Assembly (NCBI GenBank): GCA_036489975.1 | Contig: DASXES010000024.1 | Span: 109,713 to 173,712 of the forward strand | Origin: Roseiarcus sp036489975 | Lineage (GTDB): Bacteria > Pseudomonadota > Alphaproteobacteria > Rhizobiales > Beijerinckiaceae | Direction of reading: 5' to 3' | DNA: 64,000 nucleotides | Part shown: piece after piece, positions 15,261 through 23,044 of the stretch | Layout: each line of letters opens with the position of its first letter | Position numbering within the stretch: position 1 is the first letter of the stretch | Made by a program: the position numbers and the translations under genes | The notes under the pieces: generated by a model | Databases searched by the model: none | What the model saw: the letters and a program-made list of their open reading frames with translations, nothing else | Told to the model about the DNA's origin: nothing

Positions 15261-16354
15261 TGCGTATCCTGATCGCGACCGACGCCTGGCGGCCCCAAGT
15301 CAATGGCGTGGTGTCGACGCTGGAGCGCATGAGTCAGGCGGCGATCGAATTGGGCGCCACGTTCGATTTCCTCACTCCCCAAGGCATGTGGACCGCCCCC
15401 CTGCCCTCCGACCCAGAAATTCGTCTGGCGATCCCGTCGCTGCGACGGATCGGGCGCCGGATGGAAGAAGCCGGGCCCGATCATATCCATATCGCCACCG
15501 AGGGCCCGATCGGCTGGCTGACCCGGCGCTATTGCCTGGGGCGCGGGCTCGCCTTCACCACCAGCTACCACACCCGCTTTCCCGAGTATGTGTCGGCTCG
15601 AATCGGCGTTCCGGAATGGATGACCTACGCGGGTCTGCGCTATTTTCATGCGCCCTCGGCCGCCGTGATGGCGCCGACCCCGACAATCGGCGCCGACCTT
15701 ACCCGCCGGGGCTTCGCGCGGGTCAAGCTTTGGACGCGCGGCGTCAACCATGCGCTTTTCCGCCCGCGGCCAAAACCCGCGCTCGACCTGCCGCGACCGA
15801 TCTTCCTTTCGGTTGGGCGGGTGGCGGTGGAAAAGAACCTCGAGGCGCTGCTCGGCCTCGACCTGCCCGGGTCGACCGTCATCGTCGGCGACGGACCGGT
15901 GCGCCGCCAACTTGAGCGCCGCTACCGCCATGCGCATTTCCTTGGCGCGAAGCAGGGCGAAGCGCTGGCCGACATCTATGCAAGCGCGGACGTATTTGTT
16001 TTCCCCTCGCGCACCGACACGTTCGGGATCGTGATGATCGAGGCCATGGCCAGCGGCTTGCCCGTCGCGGCCTATCCCGTGCCCGGGCCAATCGATGTCG
16101 TCGCGTCAGGCGCTGGCGTGCTCGACGAGGATCTGCGGGCGGCCTGCCTCATGGCGCTGACCATTCCGCGAGAGCAGGCGCGAGAGCATTCCATGCGCTT
16201 CACCTGGAAGGAGAGCGCGCGCCAGTTTCTCGAAAATATCGAAGCGAGCCGAGACGAGGACGAGGCGGCGATCGCCTCGTCGCCCGGGGCGGGGGCCAGC
16301 GCTCAGCCCGCCGGGAAGGGCGGACGCCCGACGCGCGCTTCCTGCCCGGTTTAG
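15260..16354 (+). CDS. GT4-family glycosyltransferase (MgtA/PimB-like)
   Basis: A GT-B fold, group 1 glycosyltransferase of about 364 residues. The N-terminal MRILIATDAWRPQVNGVVST is characteristic of the GDP-mannose-dependent mannosyltransferase subgroup. The C-terminal domain has FLSVGRVAVEKNLEALL, VIVGDGP and the donor-site motif SRTDTFGIVMIEAMASGLPVAAY. It probably transfers a hexose to a lipid acceptor at the cytoplasmic membrane. The start at ATG 15260 (TGATG coupling) is preferred over the TTG three bases upstream. The tail after about residue 330 is low-complexity and may be poorly structured. Confidence 0.87.
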   Translation: MRILIATDAWRPQVNGVVSTLERMSQAAIELGATFDFLTPQGMWTAPLPSDPEIRLAIPSLRRIGRRMEEAGPDHIHIATEGPIGWLTRRYCLGRGLAFTTSYHTRFPEYVSARIGVPEWMTYAGLRYFHAPSAAVMAPTPTIGADLTRRGFARVKLWTRGVNHALFRPRPKPALDLPRPIFLSVGRVAVEKNLEALLGLDLPGSTVIVGDGPVRRQLERRYRHAHFLGAKQGEALADIYASADVFVFPSRTDTFGIVMIEAMASGLPVAAYPVPGPIDVVASGAGVLDEDLRAACLMALTIPREQAREHSMRFTWKESARQFLENIEASRDEDEAAIASSPGAGASAQPAGKGGRPTRASCPV

Positions 16355-16403
16355 CGGTGATTGCAATTGGCCGAGCCCGCTCGCTTTGCGCGCGCGGTCC
16401 ATG

Positions 16404-16472
16404 GCCCGTCGGGAGACGGGCGTCCTTCCTGACGCCTTTGGGACCGCGTCTGCGCCGGGCCCCAAAGGCGTC
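16404..16472. other. strong stem-loops: candidate structured RNA
   Basis: GCCCGTC-GGGA-GACGGGC (16404-16421) is a 7-bp stem closed by a GNRA-type loop. GACGCCTTTGGG (16431-16442) and CCCAAAGGCGTC (16461-16472) are perfect 12-bp inverted copies around 18 bases. Neither strand has a T-run after the stem, so they do not look like simple intrinsic terminators. Confidence 0.45.
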
Positions 16473-16498
16473 GACCCGAAGGCAAAAGCCCACCGGCC

Positions 16499-16567
16499 GG
16501 GCTCTACCGGCATTTTTACCGGCGCGCCCTAATGTTTTCAGTGCGTTGGGACCCCGTTTAGTTCCGC
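16499..16567 (-). repeat. dispersed ~70-bp intergenic element, copy 1
   Basis: Read on the minus strand it begins GCGGAACTAAACGGG, then 19 variable bases, ATT, two bases, GGCGCGCCG, then GTAAAAATGCCGGTAGAG. The plus-strand sequence at 58382-58449 has the same blocks at identical spacing over the first 45 bases. It lies downstream of the tal terminator. Confidence 0.65.
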
Positions 16568-16614
16568 GCTCAATTTCGAGCGCCCTTGGACCCCTGTGCG
16601 ACTGATTAGGGCGA

Positions 16615-16663
16615 ATAAAAAACACCCAAAGCGCCAGTTAGAACAAAGCTCGAACTATGGCGC
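16615..16663 (-). terminator. intrinsic terminator of tal
   Basis: On the minus strand GCGCC-AT-AGTT pairs with AACT-GGCGC (9 bp with a 2-base bulge) and is followed by TTTGGG then TTTTTT. It lies 26 bp after the tal stop codon. Confidence 0.55.
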
Positions 16664-16688
16664 CGCGCGAATTGGCTCGCCTGATAGA

Positions 16689-17642
16689 CTAGGCCGCCTT
16701 CGCCATTCGCTGCTGCACGGTCGTCCTCAGCTTGTTCAGGTCGTGCGCGAACAGGCGGATGCCGTCGGACAGCTTCTCGGTCGCCATCTGGTCTTCATTC
16801 ATCATCCAGCGGAAGGTCTTTTCGTCCATTGCGATCTTGGATGGCGCGGGACCGGGCTTGGCCGGATCGAGTTGCCGCTTGAGCTCGCCCTCCTCCTTCG
16901 ACAGCGCCTCGAGGAGCTGGGGCGAGATGGTGAGCCGGTCACAGCCGGCGAGCGCCTCGATCTCGCCGGTGTTGCGGAACGACGCGCCCATGACGACCGT
17001 CTTGATCCCGTAGGTCTTGTAATAGGCGTAGATCGTACGAACCGAATGCACGCCCGGATCGGTCTCGGCGGTGTATGGACCGCCGCCCGCCTTCACGTGC
17101 CAATCGAAAATGCGTCCGACGAAGGGCGAGAGAAGGAACGCTTTTGCGTCTCCCGCCGCGACCGCCTGGGCGAGCGAGAAGGCGAGCGTCATGTTGCAAT
17201 CGATGCCGTCGGCCTGCAGCTTTGTGGCCGCCTGCAAGCCTTCCCAGGTCGAGGCGAGCTTGATCAGGATATGCTTCTGATCGATCCCGCGCTCCTTATA
17301 GGCGGCAATGAGCGACTTCGCCTTGGCGATCATGCCCTCCGTGTCAAAGGAGAGATCCGCGTCAACCTCAGTCGACACGCGGCCGGGAACGATCTTGGTC
17401 AGTTCGGAGCCAAAGTTCACCGCGATGCGGTCGGTCACTTCGCCGACGGAAGCCTTTTGTTTGCCCCCCCAGGCGATCGCCTCGTCGACAAGACGGGCGT
17501 AGGCCGGCATCTCCGCGGCCTTCAAAATCAACGATGGATTTGTCGTGGCGTCGGTCGGCTTGTAGACGCGGATCGCTTCCATGTCGCCCGTATCCGAGAC
17601 GACGGTCGTCATGGTGCGCAACTGTTCGAGCTTATTGGTCAT
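16689..17642 (-). CDS. tal: transaldolase
   Basis: Class I transaldolase of the TalB-type length (317 aa), moving a dihydroxyacetone unit between sedoheptulose-7-phosphate and glyceraldehyde-3-phosphate in the non-oxidative pentose phosphate pathway. The start MTNKLEQLRTMTTVVSDTGD and the motif YKPTDATTNPSLI are diagnostic, the Schiff-base lysine lies in HILIKLASTWEG, and the C-terminal catalytic region contains SPFVGRIFDWH. It is monocistronic on the minus strand, divergent from the DUF892 gene, with its own terminator. Gluconokinase and a PfkB sugar kinase occur within 8 kb. Confidence 0.95.
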   Translation of the reverse strand: MTNKLEQLRTMTTVVSDTGDMEAIRVYKPTDATTNPSLILKAAEMPAYARLVDEAIAWGGKQKASVGEVTDRIAVNFGSELTKIVPGRVSTEVDADLSFDTEGMIAKAKSLIAAYKERGIDQKHILIKLASTWEGLQAATKLQADGIDCNMTLAFSLAQAVAAGDAKAFLLSPFVGRIFDWHVKAGGGPYTAETDPGVHSVRTIYAYYKTYGIKTVVMGASFRNTGEIEALAGCDRLTISPQLLEALSKEEGELKRQLDPAKPGPAPSKIAMDEKTFRWMMNEDQMATEKLSDGIRLFAHDLNKLRTTVQQRMAKAA

Positions 17643-17733
17643 GGACGAGCCTCCTTCGGCAACTTCCCTTTACCCTCCGGGCGATTGTCGCGCCTCGGCG
17701 CGTCATACGCAAGCGCGAAGCCGAAGCGCATCC

Positions 17734-17758
17734 GGAACCTAACGCGTGCGAGCCCGTT
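17734..17758 (+). promoter_or_regulatory. EcfG-type (general stress) promoter for the DUF892 gene
   Basis: GGAAC (17734-17738), a 16-base spacer and CGTT (17755-17758) match the EcfG consensus exactly. The ATG at 17793 follows after about 35 bases with an AGGAG ribosome site. DUF892/YciF-type proteins are common members of EcfG/PhyR stress regulons, which supports the call. Confidence 0.75.
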
Positions 17759-17792
17759 GTTGGTCACAATCGCGTCATTTGCAGGAGCTCCC

Positions 17793-18284
17793 ATGCCGAC
17801 CCAGAAGAACCTCAAGGATCTGTTCTCCGAGACACTGAAGGATATCTATTTCGCGGAGAAGCAGATTCTGCGCGCCTTGCCCAAGATGGCGAAGGAAGCG
17901 TCTTCGCCTGAGCTCAAGCAGGCATTCGAGACCCATCGCGAGCAGACGGAAGGCCATGTCGAGCGCCTCAACGAGGTGTTCGAGCTCATTGGCCGGCCTG
18001 CGCGCGGCAAGACCTGTGAGGCGATCCTCGGCATCATCGAGGAGGCCAAGGAGATCATGGAGGATTTCAAGGGCGCCGAGGCGCTCGACGCGGGCCTCGC
18101 GTCATCCGCCCAGGCCGTCGAACACTACGAAATCGCCCGCTACGGCACGCTCAAGACCTGGGCGCAGGAACTGGGCCTCAAGGACGCCGCGAGGCTCCTC
18201 GACGAGACGCTGCAGGAGGAGATCAAGACGGACCAGCTTCTCACCCGGCTCGCGAGTTCGACCATCAACAAGAAGGCGGCCTGA
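17793..18284 (+). CDS. DUF892/YciF-type ferritin-like protein
   Basis: A 163-residue four-helix ferritin-like protein: KNLKDLFSETLKDIYFAEKQI at the N-terminus, then ETHREQTEGHVERLNEVFE, and AVEHYEIARYGTLKTWAQELG with the conserved Glu and His metal-type ligands. It matches the DUF892 family (YciE/YciF), proteins induced by osmotic and general stress whose chemistry is unproven. The start ATG 17793 has AGGAG five bases upstream; the same frame runs open much further upstream, but that part is antisense to tal. A perfect EcfG promoter directly precedes it. Confidence 0.9.
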   Translation: MPTQKNLKDLFSETLKDIYFAEKQILRALPKMAKEASSPELKQAFETHREQTEGHVERLNEVFELIGRPARGKTCEAILGIIEEAKEIMEDFKGAEALDAGLASSAQAVEHYEIARYGTLKTWAQELGLKDAARLLDETLQEEIKTDQLLTRLASSTINKKAA

Positions 18285-18351
18285 GCGTCGCCTTCGCCCC
18301 GACCCGGGCCGGGAGCCCGTCTCAATCTCGCGCTCCGGGCCGCTTCCACTG

Positions 18352-18981
18352 TCACGGGATCCAGCGACAGGTCCCGTTCTCGAAGCACAACGCCCGGCCC
18401 TGGACGATCGGCGCGTCCGCGGCTTTCTCCGGCTTGACGCCGGCGATCAGCGTCATCAGCGCTCGCGCCACGCCTCCGTGGGAGACGATGAACGCGTCTC
18501 CGGCGAGCCCCACGAGCCATGGACACAGGCGCTCGGCGAGCCTCGCGTAACTTTCGCCGCGGGGTGGCGCGAAGCTCCATTTATCTTTTCTGCGCACCGC
18601 GACGCCCTTGGGATCGCGCCCCTCGACCTCCCGCCAAGTCAAGCCCTCCCAGGCGCCAAAGCTCAGCTCTTTCAGGACCGGATCGAGCCGGTAGCGGATC
18701 GGCGAAAGGCCCATCGCGTCGCGAGCGATCTCCATGGTCTCCCGAGCGCGCATAAGCGGCGAAGCGATGAAAGCGCCCGCCGCCTCCAATCGATCGATCT
18801 CAGGCCCGATGCGCGCGCCGAGCGTCCCTCCAACCGCGCGCGCCTGCTCGCGCCCACGGGCGTTGAGAGGGATGTCGAGCTGTCCCTGCAGCCGGTTCTC
18901 GGCGTTGTACGCCGTCTCGCCGTGACGCACGAAGATAAGGCGATGGGAAAACTCCGGCACGCGAAAACGATACCCCTCCAA
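18352..18981 (-). CDS. histidine phosphatase (phosphoglycerate mutase-like)
   Basis: A 209-residue histidine phosphatase. The catalytic RHG motif is in LIFVRHGETAYNAENRLQGQ, followed by PLNARGREQA, the SPLMRARETMEIA block, the acid-containing LKELSFGAWEGLTW, and the second histidine in FIVSHGGVARAL. Such enzymes dephosphorylate sugar phosphates or other small phosphoesters; a mutase role is less likely. It is the last gene of a minus-strand operon, 25 bp after the PfkB kinase, suggesting that it acts on the same phosphorylated metabolite. Confidence 0.85.
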   Translation of the reverse strand: MEGYRFRVPEFSHRLIFVRHGETAYNAENRLQGQLDIPLNARGREQARAVGGTLGARIGPEIDRLEAAGAFIASPLMRARETMEIARDAMGLSPIRYRLDPVLKELSFGAWEGLTWREVEGRDPKGVAVRRKDKWSFAPPRGESYARLAERLCPWLVGLAGDAFIVSHGGVARALMTLIAGVKPEKAADAPIVQGRALCFENGTCRWIP

Positions 18982-19006
18982 TGACGCAACCGCGCCTCGA
19001 GCGCGC

Positions 19007-20038
19007 CTAGGCGTTCAGCTCGAGCGGCCGGAAGCCCCATCGCTTCGCCAGCGCCAGGGATTCGGCGACGGTTCCAACGCCACCCGTCGTCGATACCGCC
19101 CGCATACATGCCGCGGCGCATCCATGTCCGAGTTCCAGACACTCAATCATCGGCCATCGCTGATGCAGCCCATAAAGGATGCCGGCGGCGAAGGCGTCAC
19201 CCGCGCCGTTGGCGCCCACGATGGCGCTCGCGGGCAGAGCGACCGAGCCCAGCGCGAGCCGCGATCCGTCTCGTGCGGCCACCACCCCGCCCTCGGGAAA
19301 GTGAGCGGCCACCCAGCGCATGGAGCCAAGCGCGAGCACATCTTCAATCGCCAGCACAACTTTGGCTGGATCCGTCGAACCGTCGGCGCGCCGGGTCTCG
19401 CGTCCCGCCAGCGCGCCGATCTCGTAATCGTTGACGATCAAGCAATCGAGATGGGGCAGGCAGGGGCGGCCGAGTTCGGCGAGCCGCTCGGCCCGGGTGG
19501 TCATCAATTCGAGATTGGCGCTGAGCCCGACGGCGCGAGCCTTGCGCAACACGACGACCCAGCCATTTGGGTCGCCCTGCCACGGCAAATCCATGGCCTT
19601 GTGCGCGCCCGGCAGCCCAAGATGGAGGAATTTCGCATTGGTCGAAGAGAAGTCAAAGTCGTCGGGCGTCATTTCGGCCGCCACGCCCTGGTGGTAAAAA
19701 TGCGTGCGCCGGCCGTTGGCCGCGACATTGAAAGCATCGACGCTCATCGTGGCGCCGCCGGGCGCCGCGCGCAGCGCCGTGCGGTCGACGCCAAGCGCAT
19801 CACACTGCTGAAACAGAAAGCGCCCGAGATCGTCATCGCCGACGAGCCCCATCGCCTCGACCGGAAAGTTCGGATCGAGGCGCTTGAGGTCGAAGGCCAT
19901 ATTGGAGCCGGAGCCGCCGTTCTGACGATCGATCGCAAGAACCTCGTTTGAGGTGTCCTCATCCGGCCAGCGGGCAATCGACTTGTTGAAATCGACGCAC
20001 CAGGTGCCGGCCGACAGGACGCCGCGCCGCTCGCTCAT
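19007..20038 (-). CDS. PfkB-family sugar kinase
   Basis: A ribokinase-superfamily kinase of 343 residues. It has the N-terminal substrate region with NGGSGSNMAFDLKRL, the ATP-site region (LIVNDYEIGALAG), and the C-terminal PfkB signature VGANGAGDAFAAGILYG with the catalytic Asp. The start is ATG 20038, two bases after the stop of the upstream aldolase-like gene; the longer open frame is antisense-like and was rejected. The substrate is unknown: the sequence lacks close resemblance to fructokinase or 2-keto-3-deoxygluconate kinase motifs I can name. It forms an operon with the aldolase-like protein and a histidine phosphatase. Confidence 0.88.
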   Translation of the reverse strand: MSERRGVLSAGTWCVDFNKSIARWPDEDTSNEVLAIDRQNGGSGSNMAFDLKRLDPNFPVEAMGLVGDDDLGRFLFQQCDALGVDRTALRAAPGGATMSVDAFNVAANGRRTHFYHQGVAAEMTPDDFDFSSTNAKFLHLGLPGAHKAMDLPWQGDPNGWVVVLRKARAVGLSANLELMTTRAERLAELGRPCLPHLDCLIVNDYEIGALAGRETRRADGSTDPAKVVLAIEDVLALGSMRWVAAHFPEGGVVAARDGSRLALGSVALPASAIVGANGAGDAFAAGILYGLHQRWPMIECLELGHGCAAACMRAVSTTGGVGTVAESLALAKRWGFRPLELNA

Positions 20039-20040
20039 CG

Positions 20041-21015
20041 TCAGACCGGCTTGAGGACGGATTCTGTGATCGCGCTGTCGAGCGCGATTTCGCGCGCCGG
20101 CTTCAGACCCTGCTTCTGGAGCGCCGAATGGTAGTCCTTGACCGCCTCCAGCGGGGTCATCGCGCCGTCGGCGACCGCGCGCATGAGACGCACGACGTCG
20201 AGCGGCGATTCCGCAAGGTTGATCTTGCGGCCGAACAACGCGACCCGCGCGCCATATTTCTCCGCCTGATGAATGAGCTCGAAACAATCGCGGGTCGTGC
20301 CGGCTCCGCCGCCCAATACGCCGACCACAAGGCCGGGGTCGAACGAGGCCAGCTCCTCCAGCGCTCTCGGTCCGTTATAGGCGATTTTGAGAAATTTTGG
20401 CCGTTCCGCTTCGGTGAGGCCGGCGAGACCCCGGACGATCGCGTCATTGACGAACTGAGGCATCGTTTCCGGCGTCAAGCCACCCTCGACATTCGGATTG
20501 AACACTTCGAGGAAATAGGAAAAGCCGTTGGCTTCCGCGTCCGCACGAAATTCCCTGAACGCCTCGAGCGACGCATGGTCGGCGTCGATGTCGTTGGTGA
20601 AGGTGATCGAATAGAGCCCAAGGTCGGTCAGCGGCCTCACGTGTTTGAGCGATGCGGTGCGGAACGGCCGCGACGGCTGGTGATGAAACAAGGCCCCGCG
20701 ATGGCGCCATACGTCGGTTGTGTCATTGGCGCGGATGACCGGCTTGACCCCCGTTCCGGCGAAGACGTTGCGCCTGACGAGGCTTTCCAGATTGGAGACC
20801 GAGGTCAGCATGATGTCGACGACGTCCTGGCTGACGATCGCCTCGACCGAGTCGAGGAACTGGGCGCGTGTCTTGAAACGCCCCTCGCCGGCTCCGGGTC
20901 CAACGGCATGCAGGCCCGGCCCCATATCGGGGTCTTTGGCGTCGGCGATGATGAAATCCGAACGCTTATAGGCGCCGCTGCGAATGCGCGCGAGCTTGTC
21001 GTCGAGCCGAACCAT
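20041..21015 (-). CDS. aldolase-like TIM-barrel protein (DeoC/LacD-type, function unknown)
   Basis: A 324-residue protein, MVRLDDKLARIRSGAYKRSD at the start, probably cytosolic. Barrel-like segments include FIIADAKDPDMG, VDIMLTSVSNLESLV, LYSITFTNDIDADHAS, FLEVFNPN, KFLKIAYNGPRALEELA and ARVALFGRKINLAESP. The lysine in FLKIAYNGP is placed like the Schiff-base lysine of class I aldolases of the DeoC/LacD type. The family is usually annotated as hypothetical, so aldolase activity is inference. It is the first gene of a three-gene operon with a PfkB kinase (2 bp gap) and a histidine phosphatase. Confidence 0.7.
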   Translation of the reverse strand: MVRLDDKLARIRSGAYKRSDFIIADAKDPDMGPGLHAVGPGAGEGRFKTRAQFLDSVEAIVSQDVVDIMLTSVSNLESLVRRNVFAGTGVKPVIRANDTTDVWRHRGALFHHQPSRPFRTASLKHVRPLTDLGLYSITFTNDIDADHASLEAFREFRADAEANGFSYFLEVFNPNVEGGLTPETMPQFVNDAIVRGLAGLTEAERPKFLKIAYNGPRALEELASFDPGLVVGVLGGGAGTTRDCFELIHQAEKYGARVALFGRKINLAESPLDVVRLMRAVADGAMTPLEAVKDYHSALQKQGLKPAREIALDSAITESVLKPV

Positions 21016-21158
21016 GAGCGTCTCTCCAGTTTTGCCGACCGTTTACATGCCCCCCTGCACGGATGGCAACTGGCTCGAGCGGGTCGCTGGCCCTCCCCGC
21101 CGGTTGCCGCTAGCCTGCAGCCGCCAGCGGGGACCCGCTTTTGCGGGTGGGAGTGTCG

Positions 21159-22343
21159 ATGGCCGAAAGTTTACGCAACCCGCGCAACACCCGGACCGCC
21201 CGCGGCTGGCTGATCGCCGCGGCTGGACTGGCGTCGGCTCTCGCGAGCCCCGCCGGATCTGCATGCGCCGCGGATGACGACCCGTATGCGCGGCCCGAGG
21301 CCTGGCTCTGCCGCCCGGGCGCGTCCGACCTCTGCGCCGCCCCGGTGGTCGCAACGGTCGTGCTCGGCGACGGCTCGCGCACAATCCGGGTTTTGAAGCC
21401 GAATCCCGCGGCGCAGATCGACTGCTTCTACGTCTATCCGACCGTCTCCGAAGATCCGGCCGGCAACAGCGGCATGACGAGCGGCCCCGGCGAGCAGCGG
21501 GCGGTGGCGCAGCAATTCGCCGCCTTCGCCTCGGTCTGCCGGCCGTTCGCGCCCGTCTACCGCCAGGTGACGATCGCGGGGATCGAGGCCGTGCTGCGAC
21601 ACCAGCCCCTCCCCGTGGATTTCAAACTTCCTTATGAGGACGTGCGCGCGGCTTGGCGACATTACCTCGCGCATGACAACGGGGGCCGCGGGGTGGTGCT
21701 GATCGGCCATTCGCAGGGCGCGCGAATCCTGGCACGGCTCATCGTCCATGAGATCGAGGGCAAGCCCGAGCAGCGCCTCTTGGCCGGCGCGCTCATCCTC
21801 GGGTTCGATGTCGAGGTTCCGCAAGGCAAGGACGTCGGCGGAACGTTCAAGACCATTCCCCTCTGCCGCGCGGCCGGGCAGAACGGCTGCGTCGTCGCCT
21901 ACGAAACTTTCCCCGCGACTTCGCCCCCGCCCAAGGATGCTCATTTCACCCATCCCGAAACGCCGGGCATGGAAATCGCCTGCACCGATCCTGCGACTCT
22001 TGCCGGCGGCAGGCTCGACCCCATTCTCGCAACCCAGGCGAACCTGCTTGGCAAGCCGCCGGGCGATCCAGACTGGGCGGCGTTCGTCAAACCGCTCGAC
22101 ACGCCCTTCGTATCGCTGCCCGGAATCGTAACCGGCCATTGCGTCAAGGGGACAAAGGCCTCTTATCTTTCGGTCTCGATCAACTCAGCCCCGACGTCCG
22201 GCGCCTGGCCGGCGACCCTCCCCGGCAGCCTCGTCGAGGATGGGCGGCTTCTGAAGAGCTGGGGCTGGCACCTGATCGACGTCAATGTCGCGATGGGCGC
22301 CCTCATCGACTTCGTCTCGACGTTGCGAAAGCCCGGCCCGTAA
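21159..22343 (+). CDS. DUF3089 family secreted alpha/beta hydrolase
   Basis: A signal peptide is visible (hydrophobic GWLIAAAGLASALASPAGSACA, cleavage near ACA-ADD). The mature protein has the DUF3089 pattern: DCFYVYPTVSEDPAGNSGM, VCRPFAPVYRQVTI, the nucleophile elbow GHSQGARILARL and the C-terminal HLIDVNVAMGALIDFV. DUF3089 proteins are lipase-like hydrolases of unknown substrate. Start ATG 21159 follows GGGAG at normal distance; a GTG 18 bases upstream is possible. It is transcribed divergently from the aldolase operon and is followed by an SDR gene. Confidence 0.85.
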   Translation: MAESLRNPRNTRTARGWLIAAAGLASALASPAGSACAADDDPYARPEAWLCRPGASDLCAAPVVATVVLGDGSRTIRVLKPNPAAQIDCFYVYPTVSEDPAGNSGMTSGPGEQRAVAQQFAAFASVCRPFAPVYRQVTIAGIEAVLRHQPLPVDFKLPYEDVRAAWRHYLAHDNGGRGVVLIGHSQGARILARLIVHEIEGKPEQRLLAGALILGFDVEVPQGKDVGGTFKTIPLCRAAGQNGCVVAYETFPATSPPPKDAHFTHPETPGMEIACTDPATLAGGRLDPILATQANLLGKPPGDPDWAAFVKPLDTPFVSLPGIVTGHCVKGTKASYLSVSINSAPTSGAWPATLPGSLVEDGRLLKSWGWHLIDVNVAMGALIDFVSTLRKPGP

Positions 22344-22402
22344 CCCAAATTCGACGCCCCCACGGGCCCCATGCGTCCATAGTCTCCAACGAAAGCCAAA
22401 AG

Positions 22403-23035
22403 ATGCCCGAGTCGCAACGTCTCCGCATTCTCCTCATCGGCGCAAGTGGAGTGCTGGGGCGCGCGATCGTCGCCGAGCTTTCGCCGCGCCACGACATCGT
22501 GTCCGCTGGATCGAAGTCGGGCGACATTCGCATCGACATCGCCAATCCAGCGAGCATCGTCGCGGGCCTGAAAGCGGCAGGGCCGCTGGACGCCGTCGCT
22601 TGCGCCGCAGGGGCCGTGAACTGGCATCCTCTGTCCGCGATCAAACTCGCAGGACTGGAAAAATCCTCTTACGGCTTGGGGCTGACCGACAAACTCATGG
22701 GCCAGGTCAATCTTGCGCTGGCCGCCCGCGAACACATCAATGACCACGGCTCGATCACGCTGATTGCCGGCGTGTTGTCGCACACGCCCATCGTTGGCGG
22801 TTCGTCGGCCAGCATGGTCAACGCGGCGATCGAGGCGTTCGCGATGGCAGCCGCGATCGAAATGCCCCTCGGCATCCGCATCAACGCGGTGAGCCCGACC
22901 GTGTTTGAGGAATCCATGAGCGCCTTCGGGCCGTTCTTCCGCGGTCACGATCCCGTGCCGGTCGCCCGCGCCGCTCGCGCCTTCAGCCGCAGCATCGAAG
23001 GCGCGGAGAACGGCCGGACCTACCGCGTGGTCTGA
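22403..23035 (+). CDS. short-chain dehydrogenase-like protein (atypical SDR)
   Basis: A compact SDR of 210 residues. The dinucleotide-binding loop is LLIGASGVLGRAIVAEL, followed by a shortened region with VACAAGAVNWHPLS, the strand GSITLIAGVLSHTP, and the C-terminal INAVSPTVFEES. At the YxxxK position it reads ASMVNAAIEAF, so the catalytic Tyr and Lys are absent. This matches a known short family of 'short chain dehydrogenases' with ASAAMVN-type sequences, whose function is unproven. It starts 59 bp after the DUF3089 gene and ends 9 bp before the PAP2 gene, so the three may be co-transcribed. Confidence 0.82.
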   Translation: MPESQRLRILLIGASGVLGRAIVAELSPRHDIVSAGSKSGDIRIDIANPASIVAGLKAAGPLDAVACAAGAVNWHPLSAIKLAGLEKSSYGLGLTDKLMGQVNLALAAREHINDHGSITLIAGVLSHTPIVGGSSASMVNAAIEAFAMAAAIEMPLGIRINAVSPTVFEESMSAFGPFFRGHDPVPVARAARAFSRSIEGAENGRTYRVV

Positions 23036-23044
23036 TCCCGACCG

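Larger units (their letters stand above)
16355..16688. other. convergent intergenic region rich in RNA-like structure
   Basis: The gap between the glycosyltransferase and tal stop codons holds several perfect stems (16404-16421, 16431-16472, 16566-16583), a tal terminator, and one copy of a 70-bp sequence also found at 58.4 kb. No protein gene is supported. A small structured RNA is possible. Confidence 0.5.
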
